A stretch of 64,000 bases of DNA. Source: Burkholderiales bacterium. GTDB lineage: Bacteria > Pseudomonadota > Gammaproteobacteria > Burkholderiales > Nitrosomonadaceae. Shown piece by piece: positions 56,819 to 64,000 of this stretch. Where the stretch lies: NCBI GenBank assembly GCA_024235755.1, contig JACKLV010000005.1, forward strand, positions 1-64,000, given 5' to 3'. Position numbers and translations under genes: made by a program. The notes under the pieces were generated by a model. It saw nothing but the letters and a program-made list of their open reading frames with translations. It had not been told where the DNA came from and searched no databases. The first letter of the stretch is position 1; each line of letters starts with the position of its first letter.

Positions 56819-59050
56819 ATGATGAGTAACAGAAAAAAATTGTCGCGTTATCAGCGCGTCCAGCAAATCCTGGATCAATCGCAGGGACCGTGCATTCCCG
56901 ATTATCAGGGACTCGGCGCTTTCTGGCGGGATTTAAATACGTTCAAAACTGCCGAGCTGTACGGGCAGCGGCTGATCGCGCTTGAACCGGATCAATCCGA
57001 TCATCAGCCGGGCGGCTCCGGCGGTAAAAGCTGTTGCGGTGAAGGCGGCGGCGTGGTCGATTCACTTGCCGCCAGCGAATCGGCATTGAATCAGGCGTTG
57101 ATCCCCGGCGGCAGCGCAGCAACTGTAGGCGAATGCTGGCCGACCGGCGGCAAGAATCCGGCCAAACAGACAGCAAGCAGCCTTGCAGGCAGTAGCGGCC
57201 AAACCGCAGGACAGTCGCAACAGACACGCAGCGACCGATCCGCCCTGATCAAAGGCCTGCGCAAACAGTTTCCTTTCGACGGCAGCCAGTTTCCGCCGTT
57301 ATTATGGCAGGCGGAAAATCCGGTCAGTCCTTCGGATATCGACTTCATCGCAGCGTGGATCGATGACGGTTGCCCCGAATCGGACGACACCCAAGACACC
57401 ACAGCAGAAGGCACCGGCACACAGGCGCGTTTCGGACTCGCACAGTCCGGCGCGTCAATACTGGCTCTGGCCAGAGGCGATGCGTTGCATGCGGTCTCCG
57501 CCAAGCATTGCAACGCAATCAGCGATGACGTGCAGGGCCTGAAGGTCAGAAAAGAGGTGAGCACGCTGTCCGCAAATGAGCTGTCGCTGCTGCGCGAAGC
57601 GCTGGCCTGCATGTACACCTACGATCCGCATATCTTCGATGAACGCAGCTTTAACTACTGGGCGCGCATCCATACCGATTCGTGTCAGCATGGCTGGGAA
57701 CAGTTTTTGCCGTGGCACCGGCTTTATCTGTATTTCTTCGAACAAACGCTTCAAGACTACGATGCATGTATCACGCTGCCGTACTGGTCGTGGAGCGACT
57801 ACGCAGACGCCAACCGTGCTACATATAATACAGAGCAACTGGATATGGGCGTGCTGCCTGAAGCGTACGGCTGCTTTCTCGACGCCGCCGGGCTTGCGGC
57901 GCTGAAAGACAGCGGGCTGTTCAGCGACAGCGAACTGGCGAACCTCGCCAGACTGCAGAAAAAAGGAACAATCTATAACTCCGGCCTGCGCTTTCTCAAG
58001 GCGGCCAAAATTGACTACACCTTGAAGCTCAGCACCGGCAAGGTGATGTGGTCGGATAAAGTCAACGCGATTTACGCCGAACTGCGCCGCGCCAATCCGC
58101 TGTGGTTTCCGAACCGCTGGCCGGGTTCGCTGGGCATTGCAACGCATTATCCCACCGCTGCGGATGTGCAAGGCATTCTATCTTCGAACAATTGGAATCA
58201 GTTCGGCGGCGGCCCCGTATACGATCATCACTTTGGTTGGCTGGAAGAAATGCATAACGGCATGCATAACTTCTCAGGCGGACAGAACCCCCTGTTTTTA
58301 TCGGCCGCCAAAGCCATTGGCGTGGATAACCCCGATCCGCAAAACAGTTTCAATCCGAACTATGGCTACATGACGGATAACCGCGTCACTGCTTTCGATC
58401 CTATTTTCTGGGCGCATCATTCGAATGTCGACCGGTTGTGGGCCGTCTGGCAGGAAATACGCCCCGGCCTTAACCCGGAAGAGCTGGACGGCATATTGCC
58501 GCCCTGGCCGATGAATGTCGGCGATACGCTCAGCACGCGCAAACTGGGTTATGAATATATGCGCGACACTTACCATTATCCCGTAAACGACCAACAGGGA
58601 TTGTTGCGGTTCAACGCTGAGAAAGCCGGTGTTAAGCCGCAGGTGCTCGACACGTTCCGTAAAGCCGAGATACGTCTGCACCGCATGCATGTCGCCAATC
58701 TGTTCAACGCCGTCATTCGCGTATTCCTCAACGCGCCGGACGCCACGGTCGCGACGCCGGTAGACAATAATCCGCATTATGTCGGTCAGGTCACCACGTT
58801 TCAAGGTTCTTGTTACGGCGGCCCCGGGCATTGCGATAAACCGCTGCCCAAAACGCGCCGGTTTGACCAGCGACCTTTGCAGCATCACGAACCGCGCAAC
58901 TTCCGCATTGACGCAACCGAAGCGGTGCAGCGCATGCTGGCCAACGGCGAGACCGATATCAGTGTGCACCTGGTCGTGATGGGACTCGATGGCAAGCCAA
59001 TCGACGACGCGGTGTTTATCGACGGCGTTTCTCTTAATTTCATCGATTAA
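56819..59050 (+). CDS. Tyrosinase (type-3 copper) with N-terminal extension
   Basis: A 743-residue protein. The catalytic domain (about 230-560) matches both tyrosinase signatures: CuA 'HGWEQFLPWHRLYLYFFE' with His291 and His300, and CuB with His479/His483 plus 'DPIFWAHHSNVD' (His534). It would hydroxylate phenols and oxidise catechols to quinones. The first 190 residues are unusual: a Gly/Ser/Gln-rich linker with a 'GGKSCCGEGGG' motif and a 'PSDIDFIAAWIDDGCPE' segment resembling the end of some cytochrome-c-like domains. The C-terminal ~180 residues (beta-rich, 'GGPGHCDKPLPKTRR') may be a lid. There is no signal peptide. lodA starts 18 bp downstream. Confidence 0.92.
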   Translation: MMSNRKKLSRYQRVQQILDQSQGPCIPDYQGLGAFWRDLNTFKTAELYGQRLIALEPDQSDHQPGGSGGKSCCGEGGGVVDSLAASESALNQALIPGGSAATVGECWPTGGKNPAKQTASSLAGSSGQTAGQSQQTRSDRSALIKGLRKQFPFDGSQFPPLLWQAENPVSPSDIDFIAAWIDDGCPESDDTQDTTAEGTGTQARFGLAQSGASILALARGDALHAVSAKHCNAISDDVQGLKVRKEVSTLSANELSLLREALACMYTYDPHIFDERSFNYWARIHTDSCQHGWEQFLPWHRLYLYFFEQTLQDYDACITLPYWSWSDYADANRATYNTEQLDMGVLPEAYGCFLDAAGLAALKDSGLFSDSELANLARLQKKGTIYNSGLRFLKAAKIDYTLKLSTGKVMWSDKVNAIYAELRRANPLWFPNRWPGSLGIATHYPTAADVQGILSSNNWNQFGGGPVYDHHFGWLEEMHNGMHNFSGGQNPLFLSAAKAIGVDNPDPQNSFNPNYGYMTDNRVTAFDPIFWAHHSNVDRLWAVWQEIRPGLNPEELDGILPPWPMNVGDTLSTRKLGYEYMRDTYHYPVNDQQGLLRFNAEKAGVKPQVLDTFRKAEIRLHRMHVANLFNAVIRVFLNAPDATVATPVDNNPHYVGQVTTFQGSCYGGPGHCDKPLPKTRRFDQRPLQHHEPRNFRIDATEAVQRMLANGETDISVHLVVMGLDGKPIDDAVFIDGVSLNFID

Positions 59051-59068
59051 ACCAGGAGAATAGAAACC

Positions 59069-61264
59069 ATGAATCAGTTTAAAATTCATCCGGCCATCGG
59101 TTGCGCGCGTATCGGTAACAGCGACGAATTTTACCTCGCGCCCGAACAGACCGGTGCACTCCCGATCGAATGCGATGAACAAGGACGGGAAATCGTCGAC
59201 GATAAAGGACTGCCTGTTCGCGTCAGCCAGTTTAAAGAAGCAGGCAACCTGGGCCGCATCAAGCGTCAGGCGGCGCGTTTTCGCATTTTTGTATATGACG
59301 AAAACCAGCTCGACAGCGACCGGGAATTGAAAATCGGCGATAAATTCCAGTTTCCATTGGATACTTCGACGACCGGACCGCAAATGGTGGAAGGCACCGT
59401 TGTCGACATCGAATGGACCGTGCATCTGGCCAACAAAAAGGCATCGTGGTATGCGTTCAGCGAAAATGACGGTATGCACGGCTACGGCCCCGAACATCCG
59501 CTGCGTAATCCGCAGGTGACGCAACCCGACCGGCGGCGTCAACTGATTATCGACCCGGGACCGCGTACGGTTTCCGGCAATGACGCGCAGGCGTCGTTTG
59601 CACAAAATAACGGTAACGCGTACCCGCAGAGTTTTCCGCCGCCGGATATCCAACCGTACAGCATCGCCACGCTTGGCGAAATGATGGTCAATGAAGACAG
59701 CGAACATCACCGGCGCCTGATTGTTCTGGGCGGCTATGGCCGCTCCGGTTACAAGGGTGCCGACGGCAATACGATACCGGTTATCAGCAATTACGCCAAT
59801 AATGACGGCTGGTATGACGATGTCTCCGACGGGCCGGTGCGTGCGAAAATCAAGTACAGCTATATCCACCGTTATACTGACGCACAGGGCAAGCCGGTCA
59901 GAAAGAAAAAATTTTCAACAGTTGACGTAAATGCGCCTGCCTGGCTGCTGGTTGGCTATCCATCGTATGCACCGGAAATCGAAGACATGATTACCATGGA
60001 TGAAGCGATTTACGACTTATCAGTGCGTCACTTCGCTCATGATCCGGCGGTTTACGGCGTCGCTCCCTTCGACCGGCAGAGCAACCAACCGCAAACAGCG
60101 GAACAATGGGCTATATGGCGCAGCGATGCCATCTATAACCCGGATTACTATCCCCATTTTTTCAGGGATATCTGGCCTATTTTCAACCGGCCGCAGAATT
60201 ACAGTTTTACCTACGATTTCGACCCGTTCGGCGGCGGCGTGCCGCATAACCGCGGCACCGGCGGCAACCTCGACAAAGCGGCGTTGTCGCAGCCGCCCAA
60301 AAACGGCCATGACCCTAACCGGCAGCATCGCGAATTTATTTATGCGATCATGCGCAAGCAGGGCCAAGAAAATCTGTATACCGTCCCTGACGACTTAAGC
60401 GCGCAATATGTATCCTCATTTCATAACTCAGCCTCCAAACCGCGCCTGATGCCGATGCTGAACGGCAACAATCCCATCAGTAACACCGTGACGGATAAAT
60501 TCCTGCGCATGACCGATACCCAACTGTTCTTCCTGAAACAGTGGAAGGACGGCAAATTTATCAACGAATGCGACGAATGGGATGAAGGCAATACAGCCTG
60601 TGACAACCCCTGGGCCGATCCGCCGAAAAGCGGCACTGCGATTGACCGCGGGGTACTGGGCAATGTGCTGGGCGGCGCTTTCTGCCCCGGCGCTGAAGTC
60701 GGGTGGATCATGTTGAATCCCGCCATTTACAGCAGTGCATACCGTATCCATCAGGCTGCATACATCGCTGGCGGCCTCAGCATCCCGGCGCCAGTTGCAA
60801 GCAAGGATGGCAGCCAGGCCGACGATATTGCCAGAGGCATGGAACCGGGCGATCTGACCAAATACATGGGGTTACCGTGGCAAGCAGACTTCCATGAATG
60901 CACCGACCAGAACATCAATGTCACCTATGAAATGTGGAACGACATATATCCCGGCAGCACCGGCGATCCGGTCAAACAGAATACGGCGTATAACATACCC
61001 TGGTGGCCCGGTCACCGGCCAATGGTGATCCAGAAGGCAAGCGGGGGACAGTATTACTGGGCGTCGGGCATTCCCGACAATTACGCTGGCGGCGTGCAGA
61101 TGGTGCGCGACTGGGTCAATCTCGGGTTTATCAAATTTGAACCGAACGACGGCAATCCGGGCTACTATCAGATAGAGCGCAACGATCAGGCGCTCGGACC
61201 GCAGCTTCAACCCGGACAGCGAACACTGGGCGGTGAAATCAAGGGGGAATCAAACAATGAGTGA
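59069..61264 (+). CDS. LodA-family quinoprotein amino-acid oxidase (CTQ cofactor)
   Basis: A 731-residue LodA/GoxA-like oxidase. The opening 'IHPAIGCARIGNSDEFYLAPE' is a hallmark. Cys539 in 'GGAFCPGAEVGW' and Trp604 in 'PWQADFHEC' are the expected precursors of cysteine tryptophylquinone; their spacing of 65 residues equals that of C516 and W581 in Marinomonas mediterranea LodA. Known relatives oxidise L-lysine (epsilon-amine) or glycine, releasing ammonia and hydrogen peroxide; the latter underlies antimicrobial activity. The substrate here cannot be told from sequence. The start has GGAG upstream, and its stop overlaps the next gene. Confidence 0.93.
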   Translation: MNQFKIHPAIGCARIGNSDEFYLAPEQTGALPIECDEQGREIVDDKGLPVRVSQFKEAGNLGRIKRQAARFRIFVYDENQLDSDRELKIGDKFQFPLDTSTTGPQMVEGTVVDIEWTVHLANKKASWYAFSENDGMHGYGPEHPLRNPQVTQPDRRRQLIIDPGPRTVSGNDAQASFAQNNGNAYPQSFPPPDIQPYSIATLGEMMVNEDSEHHRRLIVLGGYGRSGYKGADGNTIPVISNYANNDGWYDDVSDGPVRAKIKYSYIHRYTDAQGKPVRKKKFSTVDVNAPAWLLVGYPSYAPEIEDMITMDEAIYDLSVRHFAHDPAVYGVAPFDRQSNQPQTAEQWAIWRSDAIYNPDYYPHFFRDIWPIFNRPQNYSFTYDFDPFGGGVPHNRGTGGNLDKAALSQPPKNGHDPNRQHREFIYAIMRKQGQENLYTVPDDLSAQYVSSFHNSASKPRLMPMLNGNNPISNTVTDKFLRMTDTQLFFLKQWKDGKFINECDEWDEGNTACDNPWADPPKSGTAIDRGVLGNVLGGAFCPGAEVGWIMLNPAIYSSAYRIHQAAYIAGGLSIPAPVASKDGSQADDIARGMEPGDLTKYMGLPWQADFHECTDQNINVTYEMWNDIYPGSTGDPVKQNTAYNIPWWPGHRPMVIQKASGGQYYWASGIPDNYAGGVQMVRDWVNLGFIKFEPNDGNPGYYQIERNDQALGPQLQPGQRTLGGEIKGESNNE

Positions 61265-61703
61265 TGTGGCGGGCGGTATACCACCCATTCTGGTGGGAAC
61301 CTGGACTTACCGGAGTTTTTTGAGCAATCCCGATGTCAATACCGATTTCGATTCGCTGGAATTCGGGCGCGGCAATATCCGTATCGATCCGGGTCCGATG
61401 CAAATTTTTTCGGGTCTGATTTATGGCCCCGGCTGGGAACTGAAACTGAAAGGATCGATTGCCTATGGCAATCCGTTCAATGTCCGGTTTCAGGGTGTCG
61501 GTATAGTCGGCGGGGCGCAGTGGATATACGATTATCAAGGCTATTTGATCCCCGACTGGCCTAACGGCATCGATCAACGACCTGCATTGGTCGGCTCGAT
61601 TGTCCGCACTATTCCTCACCCCACCGGCCCGAACGGTAAATCCACAGCGCCGGCGGGGGTGGTGGCGCAATGGATCGCCGTCAAGCAGGACGATAACGTT
61701 TAA
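61257..61703 (+). CDS. Uncharacterised beta-rich protein between lodA and lodB
   Basis: A 148-residue protein starting at ATG 61257, which overlaps the lodA stop by 8 bases and has a GGGGGA site; a longer upstream frame lies inside lodA and is rejected. The sequence is rich in Gly, Pro and aromatics ('LVGTWTYRSFLSNPD', 'LIYGPGWELKLKGSIAYGNPF', 'AGVVAQWIAV') and lacks Cys and a signal peptide. Tight coupling suggests a subunit, chaperone or maturation partner of the oxidase. No family recognised. Confidence 0.8.
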   Translation: MSDVAGGIPPILVGTWTYRSFLSNPDVNTDFDSLEFGRGNIRIDPGPMQIFSGLIYGPGWELKLKGSIAYGNPFNVRFQGVGIVGGAQWIYDYQGYLIPDWPNGIDQRPALVGSIVRTIPHPTGPNGKSTAPAGVVAQWIAVKQDDNV

Positions 61704-61720
61704 CCGGATACGGATGCCGG

Positions 61721-62854
61721 ATGCGTCTGCGCTGGGATGTTGTTATCATCGGAGCCGGTGCTGCCGGTTGCGCTACAGCAATCGCGCTGTTACAACAACT
61801 GCCCAATCTGTCCGTGCTATTACTGGAGCGCAGAAACGGCATGTCACAGCCCTTCCGCATCGGCGAGACACTACCACCACAGACGATGCTGTTATTGCAG
61901 CAACTGAAATTGTCGGAGAATTTTCTGGCGCGTGGCGATCTGCCTGCGCTGGGTACCCGTTCTATCTGGGGCAACACGCGGATCAATGAATACCCGTTCT
62001 GGTATTCCTGTTACGGTCATGGCTGGCATATTGACCGGACCTCGTTTGACGACTGGATCGTGCAGCAGGCCGAAGATGCGGGTGCAACAGTTTTCTTCGG
62101 AGCAACTGCGGCCGGTACCCCGGAATATCGTCATGGCTGGCATTTGACGGTTGAAGGCGTAACAGCTTCACCGGTAACACTTGAAACATCGTTGGTAGTC
62201 GATGCCAGCGGACGCGGCGGCAGATTCTGCCGCAGGCTGGGCATGCACACAGACAAATTCGACAAACTGACAAGTATTTTCCGTTTTTATCCGGCTGAGA
62301 CAAATGATACGGAATGCAGCGATGAAAGTTTCACGCTGGTTGAAAGCGGTGAAACCGGCTGGTGGTATTCTGCACGCTTGCCGCAAGGACAATGGATCGC
62401 GGCGCTGATGACCGACAGCGATCTTGCCCGAAACCAAGGCATGCTGAGCGAGATTGAATGGCTCAATGCCCTGGCACGCACCCGTCTGACCCGTACCCGG
62501 TTTGAGAAAAAAGTACCGCTGACGCCATTGCAGGCTATGCCGGCGCACAGCCAGCGACTGCAGCAATTCTGCGGACCTGGCTGGTACGCCGTGGGCGATG
62601 CGGCCAGTGTCTTCGACCCGCTCTCATCGCTGGGCATTTTCAAGGCTCTACGTCACGGCCTGCTGGTTTCGTACGCGATCCGAGATGAATTACAGAACAG
62701 ACCGGATACGATACAAAAATACCAATACCTGCTTGAATCGGAATTTAAACAATATCGGCAAATGCACCGGCAATATTATCAACTCGAAAAACGTTTTATG
62801 CAGGCGCCGTTCTGGCAAAGACGGCAGGAAGACAGTTCGGCGGAAGCCGTCTGA
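61721..62854 (+). CDS. LodB-type flavoprotein for CTQ maturation
   Basis: A 377-residue FAD-dependent monooxygenase-fold protein. The dinucleotide motif is 'VVIIGAGAAGCATAIALLQQ' (GxGxxG at residues 10-15), with 'VVDASGRGG' in the middle and 'GWYAVGDAASVFDPLSSLGIFKAL' as the second FAD motif. LodB is needed to convert the precursor Trp of LodA into the quinone. It lies 17 bp after the 148-residue gene and is the last of the operon, matching the lodA-lodB arrangement in Marinomonas. Confidence 0.92.
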   Translation: MRLRWDVVIIGAGAAGCATAIALLQQLPNLSVLLLERRNGMSQPFRIGETLPPQTMLLLQQLKLSENFLARGDLPALGTRSIWGNTRINEYPFWYSCYGHGWHIDRTSFDDWIVQQAEDAGATVFFGATAAGTPEYRHGWHLTVEGVTASPVTLETSLVVDASGRGGRFCRRLGMHTDKFDKLTSIFRFYPAETNDTECSDESFTLVESGETGWWYSARLPQGQWIAALMTDSDLARNQGMLSEIEWLNALARTRLTRTRFEKKVPLTPLQAMPAHSQRLQQFCGPGWYAVGDAASVFDPLSSLGIFKALRHGLLVSYAIRDELQNRPDTIQKYQYLLESEFKQYRQMHRQYYQLEKRFMQAPFWQRRQEDSSAEAV

Positions 62855-62894
62855 CAAACCGTAACATCAACAGATTGCCAGAAAATCAGTCTGC

Positions 62895-63592
62895 TTACGG
62901 AACGAACCGGTTGGTATACCAGGGCGCGATTTCACCGGCACTAATCATCCGGTGCTTGCTGATTGTGAAGTTATCGAAATTCGCCTGCTCAAGGGCGCTA
63001 ATCAAATATTCGCCAGTGGCGACATGTACTTTGATTTGCCCCTGCCCGACCGAAACAATGTGATCGCCGTTCTTTCGCATTCGTACGCTGAAGCGCGTGC
63101 CAAGATCTTCAATCAATGCTTCTCCAACCTTGATTCTGAAGTCAGCAGCCTGCTTGTTCTTGATATCAAAATAAGCGTTTCCTCGAAACAATTCAATACG
63201 CAACGGTTCGTAATCGGTTATGGCGCACGAACTGCGATGATCAAGGGACACTTCTATTTCCGGCGTTAGTGAGACAGTGAGATATTCATGCGCTCCGGTT
63301 TCATGAAGACGGATACTTTGCGGCCTGGACAGATACCAGGAAAACACACCGAGCACCACACAAATACAGAGCAATGCAAAGTGAAACAGCATCTGCCGCC
63401 AGGTAAGTTTAACGGGTTTTGAGGTTGGGTCGGAATCTTTTGGTGCGGGCATGGATTTGTGTATGTACTGAATGCTATCGTTAAACAATTCGCCATTATA
63501 ACGGGCGTATGCCGTCAGTACCAGTTGTGCAGACTTGCTTTTTTCGTCCAGACGCCCGAATTCATCGTGAAATGAATATTTTCATCCTGCAT
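62895..63592 (-). CDS. FecR-like anti-sigma/transducer protein, 5' end possibly frameshifted
   Basis: The frame from the TTG at 63488 gives 197 residues: a membrane helix (about 34-52) and a periplasmic FecR domain ('VSLDHRSSCAITDYEPLRIELFRGNAYFDI', 'FRIKVGEALIEDLGTRFSVRMRKNGDHIVSV', 'GEIAPWYTNRF'). Upstream, the same frame continues as coding ('DEFGRLDEKSKSAQLVLTAYARYNGEL') to a TGA near 63577, while ATG 63592 starts 'MQDENIHF' in another frame; a one-base shift near 63567 would join them into about 230 residues. No sigma-factor gene is adjacent in the window. Confidence 0.65.
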
Positions 63593-63751
63593 TGCCGCAA
63601 CCTGGCTGAAAGCTGATATAAAATCATAGATATTTTGCAAAAAAATCAGTGAGTAACCTTCTTGACAAACAACGCACAGAAATTAAACTTGGAGGCTAAA
63701 ACATTACTTCAATTTAACGAAAATAATCGCCATATGCATGTCAATATCGTC

Positions 63752-64000
63752 ATGAAAAAAATAACAATACTCTTCGTCTGTCTATTTATCAGCGCCTGTG
63801 CAGGAATTCAGCACGATCCGGGAGACTTGTCGGAAATTGCACCGCAGCCGGAAAATGACCGTAACACATTTGCTGAACATGGGTCAGTAACCGAAAACAA
63901 TCCCTCAGACCAACAGAAACAGGATATTGCACCTCCATCGATTATTGAAAATAATAAGAAAGACGTTGCTCTGTTGAATGTTGAGGAAAGTGAGAAAAAT
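63752..64000 (+). CDS. Lipoprotein (partial, runs off right edge)
   Basis: From ATG 63752 (or 63734) an open frame of 83 codons continues to the window edge. A signal peptide 'KKITILFVCLFISAC' carries a lipobox. The mature part is hydrophilic and acidic, rich in Asn, Gln, Glu and Pro, without recognised domains. C-terminus missing. Confidence 0.6.
   Translation, partial: MKKITILFVCLFISACAGIQHDPGDLSEIAPQPENDRNTFAEHGSVTENNPSDQQKQDIAPPSIIENNKKDVALLNVEESEKN

Noticed and set aside
56960..57190. Gly-Gly and Cys-Cys motifs in the tyrosinase N-terminus read as a peptide precursor or leader
   Set aside because: The frame is continuous with the enzyme, no peptidase or modification gene of a peptide pathway is present, and no separate start is evident.
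58298..59869. Very long minus-strand frame (523 codons) opposite tyrosinase and lodA
   Set aside because: It spans the junction of two clearly real plus-strand genes and shows no domain; long antisense frames are expected from codon bias.
1..64000. CRISPR arrays, rRNA and tRNA genes
   Set aside because: No regularly spaced direct repeats and no recognisable tRNA or rRNA sequences were seen by eye; a covariance-model scan was not possible.

Overview
The window looks like a chromosomal segment of an ammonia-oxidising betaproteobacterium, most likely a Nitrosomonas relative. The main clues are an Rh50-type ammonium channel gene (23137-24450), a small monohaem cytochrome very like Nitrosomonas cytochrome c-552 (46074-46385), a formate/nitrite-family channel (33561-34367), and ordinary betaproteobacterial housekeeping genes (ubiCAD, recG, ridA, murA, rimO, greB). 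No rRNA, tRNA or CRISPR array was recognised. The species assignment is inference from these markers.

Layout. 1-5.8 kb: a partial PH-like membrane protein, a methyltransferase/SRPBCC pair, and a divergent katA-oxyR peroxide-defence pair flanked by two copies of a duplicated ~185-bp segment. 5.8-20.6 kb: an ADP-ribosylglycohydrolase-like gene, a two-gene methylthioadenosine salvage unit (class II aldolase plus mtnA), a PAS-GGDEF-EAL protein, an OFA-type MFS transporter, polX/greB, a sulfotransferase-like gene, an exported beta-propeller, a TauE-type permease and small conserved proteins. 20.6-22.7 kb: a graveyard of PIN-domain toxin remnants and a vapBC pair whose toxin has one in-frame stop. 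23-25.6 kb: rh50, a 143-bp palindromic element and a 49-residue lipoprotein. 25.6-33.2 kb: ubiquinone synthesis (ubiC-ubiA-ubiD), recG, ridA, murA and a phosphodiesterase. 33.5-43.4 kb: FNT and TDT channels, small exported proteins, an HNH-type protein and a badly frameshifted P-type Ca2+ ATPase pseudogene. 43.6-53.3 kb: a phosphatase-like exported protein, a sigma-54 activator with a variant GAFTGA loop, cytochrome c-552, rimO, a secreted EndoU-type nuclease overlapping a possible partner gene, a J-domain protein and a DASS transporter.

The most striking region is 53.5-62.9 kb. After a very AT-rich gene broken at A-tracts come, on one strand, an exported multicopper oxidase, a tyrosinase with an unusual N-terminal extension, a LodA-family quinoprotein oxidase that keeps the Cys and Trp expected to form cysteine tryptophylquinone, an uncharacterised 148-residue protein whose start overlaps the lodA stop, and a LodB-type flavoprotein. 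These combine three oxidative enzyme classes (laccase-like, tyrosinase, CTQ amino-acid oxidase) in one apparent operon. A FecR-like gene and a lipoprotein close the window.

Decay is a theme: at least seven broken genes, several palindromic repeats and one partial duplication lie among otherwise intact housekeeping genes.
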